A DNA stretch of 64,000 nucleotides from Bog-159 sp963738345 (GCA_963738345.1 CAVTWI010000002.1:2232001-2296000), one strand, 5' to 3'. Positions 53,778 to 63,965 are shown, counted from the first letter of the stretch. Numbers and translations: made by a program. Notes: generated by a model from the letters alone, not told the origin.

Positions 53778-56099
53778 ATGCGTAAGCTCCGTCTGCTACT
53801 CGCTATCGCCGCCCTGGCCGCGCCCGCCACGGCCCAAACCGCCAGCCCCTGGACCATCGCCGCTGACCCGTCGCGCTGCACCCTCACCATCAGCCACTCG
53901 AGCCTCGGCCTTCTGCTTCGCGACGTTCACCTCAACCTCCGCGAAGACGGCCGCCTCCGTCCCCTCGATCAATGGACCCTCGCCGCCGCCCCCCCCGCCA
54001 AAATCACCATCCGCACTTCGCATCCCATCACTTCCTGGGAATTCGAACCCTTTGGCGACACCCTGAAAATCTCCAGCACCGTTGCCAACGCCGTCCTAAC
54101 CGCGACTGCCCCCGCTTCCACCGGTCGCATCCCCGTTCGCCTTCTCGATACCCAGGGCCCCCCTGTCGACTGGGTAGGAACCTCTGAAGTTGCCGATGGG
54201 TATGGCGGCACCGAAACTCACAATCGCTCCTTCCTGCCGCGCCATAATCCGGAATGCATGTATTTCTCCCTCGGCCCCATCTCCAGCCCCATCTTCCACG
54301 CTCTGTTCGACTGTTCCACCGATACCGCCGTGCAGTTCCCCGGAGCCACCCGGCTCCGTCGCCCTGAGTCCGCCGCCCCCCAGTTCGATGTAACATTGCC
54401 AGTCGGAGGCAGCACAGTCATCCACGTCCTGCCCCATTACTTCACTAAGTCCCTCTCCGTACCCTATTACCAGCCCCTCGATGACAGCTACTTCCGCACC
54501 GCCCCCATGGTCTGGTCCAGTTGGACCAGTTACTACGATGCCGTCCGCGAAGATGACATCGTCCGCAATGCCGAGTGGCTGGCCGCGAACCTCAAACCCT
54601 ACGGTTTCCAATACGTGCAGCTAGACGATGGCTACGACCGCGATAAAGACGGCCAGCATTACTGGATCGAACATTGGGACAGTCAGAAGTTCCCGCATGG
54701 TCCCCAATGGCTGGCCGCTTACATCCAATCCAAAGGACTGCACGCCGGCATCTGGATCGTTCCCAATGCCTACGCCGGCGCCCTCGCCCAACATCCCGAT
54801 TGGTACATCTATGATAAGCAGGGCAAAGTCGTCCGCGATTATTCCACGCCGGCCCTCGATTCCGGCAATCCCCAAGTTCTGGCCTTCCTCCAGCATATGT
54901 TCCAAACCCTCGACGGCTGGGGCTTCGAGTATTACAAGTTCGATGGCGAGCATGCCCTGCCCCTCTACGTCCCCGGCGTCGATCGCACCCGCTTGCACGA
55001 CCCCTCTGCCGACTTACTCGCCGCCTATCGCCACCGCCTCGAAACCATTCGCGGCGTCATTGGCCCCCATCGCTTCATCGAAGGCTGCCCCGCCGGCACG
55101 CCCCTGAACGGCATCGGCTTCTTCAATTCCTATTTCAACGGCCACGACCTGTATAACAACTGGCAAGGCATGCATCCGCTCTTCAGTTCCATCAATGCCA
55201 ACGCCTTCCTGAATCATCTAGCCGTCTACGTGATGCCCGGCGAAGGACTCGAATTGGGCCTGCCCATGACCGTTGACGAGGCCGCCCGCAAGCGTCCCCC
55301 CATCGTGATCGAAACCGCCCGCGACCGCGAAGCCCCAATGACGGGATTCGGAGTCACCGACGCCCAAGCCCGCACCCTGGTCACCTATATCGCCCTCACC
55401 GGCGTGGCCTACCCGCTCGCCAGCGTAATGCCCGAGTTGCCGCCCGCGCGTGTCAATCTGCTTAAAGCCACCATGCCGACTCTGCCGATCTTACCGGCCG
55501 ACCTGTTCAGTCGCGGTACCGACATGCGCTGGGATACCTTCAAGCACACCCAAGCTGACACCTACATTCATAACTATCCCGAGATACTCGATCTGAAAGT
55601 AAGTGCGCCCTCCGGCGATTATGATGTCGCCGGACTGACTAACTGGCGTAGCGAAAGCGTAACCCGCGATATCGGCCTGCCCGCCAAACTGGGCCTCGAT
55701 CCGGACACGCCCTACCTGGTCTTCGATTTCTGGAACCAGCGCTTCCTCGGCGTCGCCAAAGACACCCTGCGCGTCGAAATAGAACCGTACGATACGCGCG
55801 TTTTGTCCTTCCACCGTCAACTCGCCCAGCCCCAGCTACTAGGCACGTCCCGCCACATTACCGGAGCCTACTCCATTAATTCGGTCACCTGGGATGCCGC
55901 CACCCGCAAGCTATTCGGCGTCTCAGAAGCCGTCCCCGGCCAGCCCTACGCCCTGTGGATCCACGTTCCCCAGTCCATGCAGGTCGCTGCCGTTCGCGTG
56001 GCCGGCCTCCCGGTCCAACCGCAAACAAACGGCGAATTGCTGACCGTCGCCTTCGAACGCGCCGCCCAGCTCATGCATTGGGAAATCGAATTCCACTGA
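53778..56099 (+). CDS. Secreted alpha-galactosidase-like glycoside hydrolase (GH36/GH27 clan)
   Basis: A 773-residue exported enzyme, signal peptide about 1-20. The N-terminal beta-sandwich (about 30-225) precedes a TIM barrel with WSSWTSYYD, YVQLDDGYDRD, GIWIVPNAYAG, the nucleophile region YYKFDGEHAL (Asp at about 389) and FIEGCPAGTPLNG. A C-terminal beta domain follows. The order matches melibiase-type enzymes that cleave terminal alpha-galactosides; sugar specificity is not provable by eye. ATG at 53778 starts the signal peptide; the ORF's first ATG lies 10 codons upstream. Confidence 0.82.
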   Translation: MRKLRLLLAIAALAAPATAQTASPWTIAADPSRCTLTISHSSLGLLLRDVHLNLREDGRLRPLDQWTLAAAPPAKITIRTSHPITSWEFEPFGDTLKISSTVANAVLTATAPASTGRIPVRLLDTQGPPVDWVGTSEVADGYGGTETHNRSFLPRHNPECMYFSLGPISSPIFHALFDCSTDTAVQFPGATRLRRPESAAPQFDVTLPVGGSTVIHVLPHYFTKSLSVPYYQPLDDSYFRTAPMVWSSWTSYYDAVREDDIVRNAEWLAANLKPYGFQYVQLDDGYDRDKDGQHYWIEHWDSQKFPHGPQWLAAYIQSKGLHAGIWIVPNAYAGALAQHPDWYIYDKQGKVVRDYSTPALDSGNPQVLAFLQHMFQTLDGWGFEYYKFDGEHALPLYVPGVDRTRLHDPSADLLAAYRHRLETIRGVIGPHRFIEGCPAGTPLNGIGFFNSYFNGHDLYNNWQGMHPLFSSINANAFLNHLAVYVMPGEGLELGLPMTVDEAARKRPPIVIETARDREAPMTGFGVTDAQARTLVTYIALTGVAYPLASVMPELPPARVNLLKATMPTLPILPADLFSRGTDMRWDTFKHTQADTYIHNYPEILDLKVSAPSGDYDVAGLTNWRSESVTRDIGLPAKLGLDPDTPYLVFDFWNQRFLGVAKDTLRVEIEPYDTRVLSFHRQLAQPQLLGTSRHITGAYSINSVTWDAATRKLFGVSEAVPGQPYALWIHVPQSMQVAAVRVAGLPVQPQTNGELLTVAFERAAQLMHWEIEFH

Positions 56100-56211
56100 C
56101 CGAGCCCGGCGCGTGAGGGAGTGGGTCACACACTCTTTCCGCATCCGCGCGCACTGACTCGACTTACCTAGCCCCAGCCGAAAAACAAGCGTCCCCCCCC
56201 CAAAACCAAAC

Positions 56212-56856
56212 TCACTCCGCTTTCAACACCCCCGTCCCATCCGTACACCCATCAATGTGAATGCTGTAATTCTGCGGAAATGTCGCCGCCGCCGTCAGCG
56301 TACAATCCGGCGACCCATTATTCAGCGGATTCCCCTGGCTACAAGTTCCCGCCGTCGGAAAGCTAACACTATAATTAATCTCCCCCACCGGAGTCAGCTC
56401 AAAACTTTCCCCCGCCTTCCCCGTAATTGTGTCCCCTTTCGACGCGCCCCCTTGGCACCAGATCCTGGGCCCCGCCGGGTTGGTATACGGCGGAGGCAGA
56501 AGCTCAGCCGCGCCGGCCGTCCCTCCGAGCGGCCCGGTCTCCCCCCCCATCCCGATCCCCGGGTCCGGACACCCCGCGCAGTCGTAAAAATAGTTGCCCT
56601 TCACCGCCTGCGAAGAAATCGTGCACTTCTGCGGGGAAAGTCCTTCCACACAAGGCGACTGCCCGTACTTGAACTTCACCCGCAGATCCCCCGCCCCGTG
56701 GCTCCACTGAATTACGTCCCCCTTCTTCGGATGGATATACAACTCACCTACGCTCGAAAAAGCCATCGGAATATGCCTCGGGCGTAACGACGCAATCAGA
56801 AATCCAATGGCAATTCCCAACAACAGCATGCAAAAGGCTACGATTGGTGACTTCAT
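56212..56856 (-). CDS. Membrane-anchored protein of unknown function
   Basis: A 214-residue protein with one N-terminal helix (about 5-24, LLLGIAIGFLIAS) and an exposed domain containing eight Cys (CVEGLSPQKC, CAGC, WCQGG, CSQG, CTLT, CTDG), which could form disulfides. Start VIQWSHGAGDLRVKF recalls cupredoxin-like sandwiches, but no copper ligands are clear. It overlaps the kinase gene stop by 4 bp, so it may report to or be phosphorylated with that kinase. Confidence 0.55.
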   Translation of the reverse strand: MKSPIVAFCMLLLGIAIGFLIASLRPRHIPMAFSSVGELYIHPKKGDVIQWSHGAGDLRVKFKYGQSPCVEGLSPQKCTISSQAVKGNYFYDCAGCPDPGIGMGGETGPLGGTAGAAELLPPPYTNPAGPRIWCQGGASKGDTITGKAGESFELTPVGEINYSVSFPTAGTCSQGNPLNNGSPDCTLTAAATFPQNYSIHIDGCTDGTGVLKAE

Positions 56857-59471
56857 TTGGCGCGCTCCTTGTCTTCAGTTGAAGTGCTTGGTTGTGAATT
56901 CGAAACCTGCTGCAGATACCGCCGGTCACTGCGTATCTCCTTCAGGTCTAGGGCAAGTTGTACTTCTACCGGAGCCAGTCCCCTGCGCACGCAGGATACC
57001 AGCACTCCGATAGCTTCGTCTTTGCGCCCCAGTACCGCGAGCGCCTGCGCTTTCAAAAACTGCGATTGGACATCCGCCGCCCCCTTTACCTCTGCCATCC
57101 CAATATCTCTCTCAGCCTCTGCCGGATGCCCCAGTTTGGCCTCGTAAAAAGCCAGCGTCATCCACACCGGCCCGTTGTTCGCGTTGGTCTTCACCTTATC
57201 GGATACGATCTCGGCGGCGCTCCCGTAATTCTTCAGCATGCCCGTGCGATCGCCCAGCACTCCGTAACAGTCTCCAATATTGCGCCAAACCAAATCGTCG
57301 CTAGGCCTCAAATCGCGCGCCTTTTCGTAACTCTCCAGGGCCTTGTGGTAATCCCCCCCCTCAAACCATATGTTACCCAGGCTCAAATACGCCAGTGCGC
57401 TCGGTGCCCTTGCCAGGCTCGCCCGGAACGCCGCCATGGCGTCATCCTTCCGTCCCAATAATTGGTAAGCCACCCCCAAATTGGTCAATGGCAATGCCTG
57501 GCGCGGAGCCACCGCCGCCGCTTGCTGGAAAATCGTGGCGCTCTCCGCGTACCGCCCCTGCCGGTATAGCGCCAGTCCGAGTTCGTTATACGCTACATAG
57601 AAATTTGGCCTCTGCTCGATAATCAGCCGGTAAGTGTTCTCCTCGTCCCCCCCCCGGTTCAAATCGCGATATGCGGCCGCCTCGTATAACAGCAGTTCCG
57701 GATTTCCCGGGTCCAGCTTCAGCGCCTTGCTCAGCGAACCGAGCGCCTGCTCCGTCCGCCCCGAGTACAAATACACCACCGCCTGGCTCAAAACCGCCGT
57801 CGGGGAATCCGGATTGTGCGCAATCGCCAGTTGCGCGTTCCTCTCCGCCATCGCCAGCGCCCCTACATCGTGCGTTAACTGATGCTTCCGCGCATACGCC
57901 AGCGCCAGTTTGGCGTAGCCCAGCGCAAAATGCGGATCGCCGTCCAGCGCCTGTTGATACTTCTCCACCGCCGCCGTCAGCCCCGCGTCGTTCGGCTGCC
58001 GCCGCAGTTCCTCGGCATCGGTAAAAAGCTGATAAACCGGGCCGGCCACTCCCGCCAGTTCCTCCCGGTCTTTCACTGCGCGCAGTTTCTCGGGCACGCC
58101 CAATAACCGCGCGGCCGCCGCCGCCGATTCTTCGGGAATGCGCGCCAGCTTCGCCCGGTCGATCCTCACTCCGTCCTGCCGCAGCACCTTCCCTGCCCCA
58201 TCGCGCAACTCCAGCCCCATGCGGCGTCCCCCCGCGCTCAGCGAAACCGCTAGTACCAGGTTCGCGCCGAACGCCGCGCTAATCTCCTCCGGCCTCTTCG
58301 ATCTCTGTGTCGCGCTCAAATCCCGCGGCCCGATGATCAACAAGTCCTTCACATACGATTCCGCCCTCACCAGCCGCGCATCGATGCTGTCGATCGCATT
58401 GTTCACCAGCGCCGCATCCGCCGCCGTTCCCCGCGCCCCCGCGGCCGTCAGCACCACGAATCGTCGCTGCGGCAGTGGATGCAGAAGTCCATCCAACCGC
58501 GCCGCCCCCAACCACACCCCCCCCGCTACCGCCGCAACCCCTGCCGCCGCCAGCCACAGCCAGCGCCGGCGTGGCGAAACCGCCGCCGGGCGATTGCCTG
58601 CGCGTGAACCAACCAGCACCCCCACGGCCTCGCCCGCCGATTGGAATCGTTGGCTCGGGTCCGCCTCCAGGCACCCCGTCACCATCCGGTCCCAGGCCTC
58701 TGGAACTCCCGTTCCAAAATCGCTCCGCTTGCTCCTGTCGCGCGACCCCACCCCCGTCAACGGCGGCCGCCCCGTCAACATCTCGTACACCACCACCCCG
58801 AACGCGTACACGTCGCTCGCCGGTGATGCGCTGCGCCCGTCGAAGAGCTCCGGCGCGATATAACCCCTGGTTCCCGACACGTTGCTCGTAATCAGGCTCT
58901 GGTCGCCGTCGTATAACCGCGACAAACCGAAATCCGTAATCGTTACCTGTGGATTCTCCGTCATATAATCCACCATCACGTTCCCGGGCTTGAAATCCCG
59001 GTGGATCACTCCCGCCGCATGCGCTGCGTCCAGCCCCGCCGCCATCTGCCGCACCAGTGGCAGCGCCGCCTCCGGCCCCATCGGTCCCAACCGGCTAAGC
59101 CTCGCCGCCAGCGATTCCCCCCGCAACAGTTTCATCGTTAGGCACAACACCATGCCCCGCGGCCCTTCCAAGCGGCACAAATCGTAAGTGGGGCATACAT
59201 TCCGGTGATTCACTTCGCGCGCCAGCAAAACCTCGCGCTCGAATCGGCCCCGCATCTCCGCGTTATCCACCATCTCTACGCGCAGTGTCTTCAGCGCAAT
59301 ATGCTTGCCTTGTAAGTGCTGGTCGATCGCCTCGTAGACCTCGCCCATCCCCCCGCGCGCCATGAATTGCACGATCACGAACCGGTCCCCAAGCCTGTCC
59401 CCTGGCCGGAACTGGCGCTCCCCGCCGCCCCCCGGAACCGCCATCGCCACAGTAGGATCGTGTTCGCTCAT
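56853..59471 (-). CDS. Transmembrane Ser/Thr protein kinase with TPR repeats
   Basis: An 872-residue PknB-like kinase. Kinase domain about 27-290: ARGGMGEVYEA, HIALKTLR, HRDFKPGNVMVD near 154, TDFGLSRL near 180, GTRGYIAPELFDG; one helix about 303-323 (WLWLAAAGVAAVAGGVWL); then an unmatched domain (about 335-480) and eight or nine TPRs (about 490-850). The kinase HRDFKPGN has Phe in place of the more common Leu/Ile. C8 and C9 tracts at 57353-57360, 57652-57660 and 58517-58524 are all in frame. Its ATG at 59471 lies in an AT-rich pocket. Confidence 0.92.
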   Translation of the reverse strand: MSEHDPTVAMAVPGGGGERQFRPGDRLGDRFVIVQFMARGGMGEVYEAIDQHLQGKHIALKTLRVEMVDNAEMRGRFEREVLLAREVNHRNVCPTYDLCRLEGPRGMVLCLTMKLLRGESLAARLSRLGPMGPEAALPLVRQMAAGLDAAHAAGVIHRDFKPGNVMVDYMTENPQVTITDFGLSRLYDGDQSLITSNVSGTRGYIAPELFDGRSASPASDVYAFGVVVYEMLTGRPPLTGVGSRDRSKRSDFGTGVPEAWDRMVTGCLEADPSQRFQSAGEAVGVLVGSRAGNRPAAVSPRRRWLWLAAAGVAAVAGGVWLGAARLDGLLHPLPQRRFVVLTAAGARGTAADAALVNNAIDSIDARLVRAESYVKDLLIIGPRDLSATQRSKRPEEISAAFGANLVLAVSLSAGGRRMGLELRDGAGKVLRQDGVRIDRAKLARIPEESAAAAARLLGVPEKLRAVKDREELAGVAGPVYQLFTDAEELRRQPNDAGLTAAVEKYQQALDGDPHFALGYAKLALAYARKHQLTHDVGALAMAERNAQLAIAHNPDSPTAVLSQAVVYLYSGRTEQALGSLSKALKLDPGNPELLLYEAAAYRDLNRGGDEENTYRLIIEQRPNFYVAYNELGLALYRQGRYAESATIFQQAAAVAPRQALPLTNLGVAYQLLGRKDDAMAAFRASLARAPSALAYLSLGNIWFEGGDYHKALESYEKARDLRPSDDLVWRNIGDCYGVLGDRTGMLKNYGSAAEIVSDKVKTNANNGPVWMTLAFYEAKLGHPAEAERDIGMAEVKGAADVQSQFLKAQALAVLGRKDEAIGVLVSCVRRGLAPVEVQLALDLKEIRSDRRYLQQVSNSQPSTSTEDKERAK

Positions 59472-59648
59472 GATGGCTCAAATGTTATCTCGCTATAATA
59501 CAGTCACGCGCCGGAAAAATAAACCATTGCCCTGCAATCCTCTCGAAATAACACACTTCCTCGCACCCAACCGCCGCCGCATCCCGATTTCCCTAAGTTC
59601 GTAAGCTACCCTGAAGTAGAGTAGATCTGACTTACAAGCAACTTACCC

Positions 59649-59770
59649 CGCGCATCCGATAACGCGCGCCCGATAACGCGCATCCGTGAAACGCGCACCC
59701 GCAACGCGCATCCGTTAAACGCGCATCCGCAACGCGCATCCCTGCTCCGCGCATCCGAGCCGCGCGCGTA
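59649..59770. repeat. Degenerate 14-bp tandem repeat, about eight units
   Basis: Units follow CGCGCATCCGNNAA with small length changes (12-15 bp): CGCGCATCCGATAA, CGCGCGCCCGATAA, CGCGCATCCGTGAAA, CGCGCACCCGCAA, CGCGCATCCGTTAAA and so on, ending in a CGCGCG run. The remaining sequence from 59472 to 59840 shows no gene. Confidence 0.75.
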
Positions 59771-59840
59771 AGCAAGCGTCCCTGGGCCAACCCTTCGACG
59801 CTTTTCCATAAATTGGCTTTGTTCGCACAGAAAGGTAACT

Positions 59841-60455
59841 ATGTCGACTATCAATCAGATACGCGCCAATCGGCGCAATGCCAAGAAGTCTACGGGACCC
59901 ACCTCCCAGGCCGGACGTGATAAAGTCCGCTTCAACGCCCTCGACCACGGCTGCCGCGCCGCCTCCGTCCTCATCCCCGGCGAAGACTCCAACCTCTTCG
60001 ACCAACACCTCGCACGCATCACCGAAGCCTGGCAACCCGTGGACGACATGGAACACTCCCTCGTCCAACAAATCGCCATCACCCAGTGGAAACTTGCCCG
60101 CCTAGACCGCCATGAAGCCCTCCTCTACGCGGATTCCGCGGCCACCCCCGCCGAACTCACCACCCTACTGCACCGCCACTACTTAACCCAGACCCGCCTC
60201 GAACGCTCCGTCTCCCAAACTATCGCCGACCTCGCCCGCTACCGCGCCGAACGCATCGAACGCCAGAAAGTGGAAGAGGGGAAAGAGGCCGAGAAAATAC
60301 GAATGGGCCTCATCTGGCGTGACGAGTCTGGAGGCGGCGTCTATGCCGTCCTCCCCTCCGTCCTCGGCCTCGATGGCATCTGGCGCCAGATCCCCCGCGA
60401 AATTCTGGGTGACTTCTCTAAATCGCCCCAGCCTAACCAGCCGAAATCGTCCTGA
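59841..60455 (+). CDS. Conserved protein of unknown function, STGP family
   Basis: A 204-residue cytoplasmic protein. The opening NRRNAKKSTGPTSQAGRDKV and the ALDHG that follows are a motif seen in many Acidobacteriota and Planctomycetes proteins (STGPxTxxGKxxxxxNAxxHG); the middle is helical with charged coiled-coil tendency (TQTRLERSVSQTIADLARYR). Function unknown. ATG with AAAGG 8 bp upstream. It directly follows the tandem-repeat array. Confidence 0.65.
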   Translation: MSTINQIRANRRNAKKSTGPTSQAGRDKVRFNALDHGCRAASVLIPGEDSNLFDQHLARITEAWQPVDDMEHSLVQQIAITQWKLARLDRHEALLYADSAATPAELTTLLHRHYLTQTRLERSVSQTIADLARYRAERIERQKVEEGKEAEKIRMGLIWRDESGGGVYAVLPSVLGLDGIWRQIPREILGDFSKSPQPNQPKSS

Positions 60456-60593
60456 CCCTCCCGTCGCTCTCGCGCTAATACGTTTATAGTATTGTGCAAA
60501 GCGCCACTTGTAGTTATCCTCGCCTATACAGGGGGAGAGTTATGTCCAAGTCCGTATCCGAGCCGCGCTCTGTCTCGTTTCCGCAACACTAAT

Positions 60594-62399
60594 ATGAAAC
60601 GCAATCCTGTCCGTCAGTTCGTATTGCTTGTCTTCCTCCTGGCGCAACTCGCCTTCCCCCTCGTCTACAAGCGTCTCGAAGCCCGCGCCAAAGCTTCCCC
60701 TGCCGTCGACCCATCCACCGCCCTTGCCCGCTATGGATTCCGCTTCCAGGAATCTTCCCTTCCCGCCGGAATCAGTTTCACCCATACCGCCGCCACCTTC
60801 GACCCTAAACTCCAGCACATCATGCCGCAGGTATCGTCCATGGGCGCCGCCGTATCCATCGTCGATTTCGATCACGATGGCTGGGCCGACATTTATGTCA
60901 CCAACAGCGGAGAAGGCAGCCACAACGCCCTCTATCGCAACCTGGGTAACGGTATGTTTCGCGATGTCGCCGCCGAAGTCGGTTTGGCCGATGTCAACTT
61001 AGCCCGGCACTGGCGTATCCACCGGCGCGGTCTGGGGCGACTATGATAACGATGGCTACGAAGACGTACTCATCTACAAATGGGGTAAGCCGGAGCTCTT
61101 TCATAACGACGCCGGCAAGCATTTCACCCGCGTGACCGAACAGGCCGGACTTCCCTCCTGGGTAAATGCCAACTCCGCCATCTGGTTCGATTACGATGGC
61201 GACGGCAAACTCGACCTCTTCCTCGGCGGCTATTATCCCGAAGAACGTGGACCTCTGGCATTTGAAAGACACCCGCATCATGCCCGAGAGCTTCGAATAC
61301 GCCCAGTAACGGCGGACGCAAATTCCTGTTCCACAATCTCGGCGGCGGCCGCTTTGAAGAGGTCTCCGCGCAAATGGGCATCGACTCGCGCCGTTGGGCG
61401 CTCGCCGCCGTCGCCGCCGATCTGCGCGGCACCGGCTACCCCGATCTGTTCATCGCCAATGACTACGGCGTCTCCGAAGTCTACTTCAACGAAGGCGGCA
61501 AACACTTCCGCGAAGCCGGCAAGGAAACCGGCATCGGCGCCGCCCCCAAGAGCGGCATGAACGCCTCCGTCGGCGACGTGCTGAACCAGGGCCGCTTCGG
61601 CATCTACGTCTCCAACATCTCCGAGGAAGGCGTGCTGGTGCAGGGCAATAACCTGTGGATGCCCCAGGCCGGCACCCCTGGAACGCCCGTCCGCTACGAC
61701 AACATGGCCACCGCCATGGGCGTCGACATGGGCGGCTGGAGCTTCGGCGCGCAGTTCGGCGATTTCAATAACGACGGCTTCCTCGATCTCTACGAAGTGA
61801 ACGGCAACGTCTCCCTCGACCGCAATCGCAGTTATTGGTACGACTATTCGAAAGTCGCCGGCGGCAACCAAGCCATCATTTCCGAATGCCGCCAACTGGC
61901 CCCCCCTCGACGGCCGCAGCCTCTCCGGCTATCAACAAAAGAAGCGTCTGGATCAACGACGGTGCCGGCCAGTTCAAAGAGGTGGCTCAATTGGTCGGCG
62001 TAACCGATGTCTACGACGGCCGCTCCATCGCCTTGGCCGATTTCGGAAATCGCGGCGTGCTCGATGCGGTCGTCGCCAACGAACGCGGCCCGCTGCTGCT
62101 GTATCGCAACACCGTGTCGCCCGGCAATCACTGGATCGAATTCGAATCTGGAAGGCGCCGCCAGTAATCGCAGCGCCATCGGCGCGCAGGTCAAGGTCAT
62201 TCTGGAACGGCCAGCAGCAGATGCAGGAAGTCTCCGGCGGCAGCGGCTTCTGCGCCCAGAACCAGCGCCGCCTGCACTTCGGTCTGGGCCACGGCAGCCG
62301 CCATCGACCGCGTCGAAATTCGCTGGCCCTCCGGCAAAACGCAAACCATCTCCGCGCCCCGACTCGAATCATATCCATAAGGTGGTGGAACCGTCATGA
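60594..62399 (+). pseudogene. CRTAC1/ASPIC-UnbV FG-GAP protein, broken by nine frameshifts
   Basis: Joining three frames gives a coherent 598-residue secreted protein: signal helix, FG-GAP motifs (VDFDHDGWADIYVTN, GDYDNDGYEDVLIYKWG, DYDGDGKLDLFLGGYY, GDFNNDGFLDLYEVNG) and a C-terminal ASPIC/UnbV domain (NRSAIGAQVKVI, GSGFCAQNQRRLHFGLG, VEIRWPSGKTQTI). Frame changes occur near 61003, 61245, 61303, 61885, 61932, 62147, 62202, 62299 and 62375. Every one is cured by removing a single base, and 1,806 minus 9 bases is an exact ORF. No other nonsense mutation is present. Its corrected stop overlaps the next ATG by 4 bp. Confidence 0.8.
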
Positions 62400-63230
62400 G
62401 CACCGGAATCGCCGTCGCGCCGCCTCCCGCCAGTCCCAATCCGCCCTCGGCCGCTTCTTCAGCGCCGATAATCGCTATCTCTCGCCGCTCTTCATTACCC
62501 TGATTCTGCTGGTCGGCAATGTCTCCTTCGGCCTGCTCGAAAGCTTCTCCCGCACCCTCGCTGGCCATCGCCACCGCCCTCCTGTTGGAAATCGTCCTCG
62601 GCCGCTGGTTCTGGGGCCGCATCCCCAACCTCGCCAGCGCCTATATCACCGGCATCAGCGTCGGCATCCTGCTTGCGCTCGCCCGAATACTGGCCCTATG
62701 CCCTCTGCAGCGCCATCGCCATCACTTCAAAATATGCGCTCCGCGTAGCGCGGCCGCCACATCTGGAATCCCTCCAACTTTTCCATCTGCGCCATGCTCC
62801 TGGTCGCGCCCGAATTCGTCGCCACCCTCAGCATCCAGTGGGGCAACACCGTCTGGCCCATGGTCATCATCTGGGTCCTCGGAGCCTTCATCGTCTACCG
62901 TGTCCAGCGCTTCCACATCACCGCCACCTATGTCGGTTGCTTCGTGCTCTGGCACTGCTCCGCACTGCCTTCACCGGGCATCCCTTCCTGGCCGAAGTCG
63001 CGCCCATCACCGGCCCCATGTATCAGCTATTCATCTTCTTCATGATCACCGACCCCAAAACTACCGTCACGCCCAAGTGGGGTCAGTGTGTGGTCGCCGC
63101 CCTCGTCGCCGTCGCGGAACTCATCCTCCGCCTCGCCCACGTAGTCAACGCCCCCTTCTTCGCCCTCACCATCGTGGGACCCGCCGCCATGCTAGTCGAA
63201 ATGAAGAGGCAGTCGCCGCGTCCCTCCTAA
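62396..63230 (+). pseudogene. UnbU/RnfD-like membrane protein, broken by about five frameshifts
   Basis: Across frames this reads as a 275-278-residue multi-helix protein: SALGRFFSADNRYLSPLF, LLLEIVLGRWFWGRIPNLAS, SPEYWPYALCSAIAITSKY, WNPSNFSICAMLLVAPEFV, TGPMYQLFIFFMITDPKTTV, ending MKRQSPRPS. The DPKTT segment near the end is the RnfD/NqrB family region that carries flavin on Thr; relatives are annotated as enediyne-cluster UnbU. Frame changes lie near 62435, 62566, 62660, 62750 and 62950. It follows the UnbV-like gene with ATGA overlap, the usual order for this pair. The 3' end overlaps the convergent PIG-L gene. Confidence 0.75.
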
Positions 63231-63965
63231 CAACTCCTCGAGCAGCGGCGACTGCGGATACGGATGCCCCTTGTACCGCCTGAATCCTTCGGCGAACTGC
63301 ACGCCCGCGCGCTGACCGGCCTCCCGCGTCCAGCGCTCCATGGTAAGTAGGTAATCGTCCATGCCATGCTGCGCTAGTAACCACTCGCGCTGGCTGGCAT
63401 GCTCCGCCAGCATCGCCCGCTTGGTCTCGAACTGGCCGCTAACATCGGCGTAAAAGTCGGCAGCAACAGTCCGGTCATCGCGGTCCACGCCGCCCACCGG
63501 ATCCATGAAGTACAAATGCGGAATGCCGTCCAAAGCCGGTGACGCGGATTCCGCCCGCGTTGCATAATTTGGGGCCGACGCCGCAAAGCACGCGTCGCGC
63601 ACCAACGCGCTGGCCGCTTCGTGGTCGCACATGTAGTCAACCGGCGACGCCGTGATCACGATATCCGGCCGTACCGCGCGCAGTAACTCCGTGACCCGTC
63701 GCCGCGAGGCGTCGTCGTTGAATATCGCCAGATCGCGGAACTCCGCGCATTGGTAACTTGCCCCGATAAGCGCGGCCGCCGCTGCCGCTTCCCGCCGTCG
63801 TATCGCGGCAATCTCTTCCGCGGAGCGGTCTCGCGACCCGCAGTCGCCCGGCGTCAGGCTCGCCATGGCTACCCGGTGTCCGGCAGCGGATAGCAGGGCC
63901 AGCGTGCCCCCTGCCAGGATCTCGATGTCGTCCGGATGGGCGTGTACCGCCAGTATGGTTTTCAT
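63192..63965 (-). CDS. PIG-L family deacetylase
   Basis: A 257-residue LmbE/PIG-L-type zinc deacetylase that removes N-acetyl from sugar-like substrates (as in bacillithiol and mycothiol synthesis). The zinc/catalytic motif AHPDDIE sits at residues 9-15 and the later His in DHEAAS at about 114-119. The gene is intact, in contrast to the two broken genes before it, and overlaps the UnbU-like 3' end by 39 bp on the opposite strand. Substrate unknown. Confidence 0.9.
   Translation of the reverse strand: MKTILAVHAHPDDIEILAGGTLALLSAAGHRVAMASLTPGDCGSRDRSAEEIAAIRRREAAAAAALIGASYQCAEFRDLAIFNDDASRRRVTELLRAVRPDIVITASPVDYMCDHEAASALVRDACFAASAPNYATRAESASPALDGIPHLYFMDPVGGVDRDDRTVAADFYADVSGQFETKRAMLAEHASQREWLLAQHGMDDYLLTMERWTREAGQRAGVQFAEGFRRYKGHPYPQSPLLEELLGGTRRLPLHFD

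Noticed and set aside
59649..59770. CRISPR array
   Set aside because: Units are about 14 bp, contiguous and degenerate, with no spacers and no cas genes.
59606..59854. 82-residue ORF over the tandem repeats
   Set aside because: Translation of the 14-bp repeat array; Arg/Ala-rich with no coding character.
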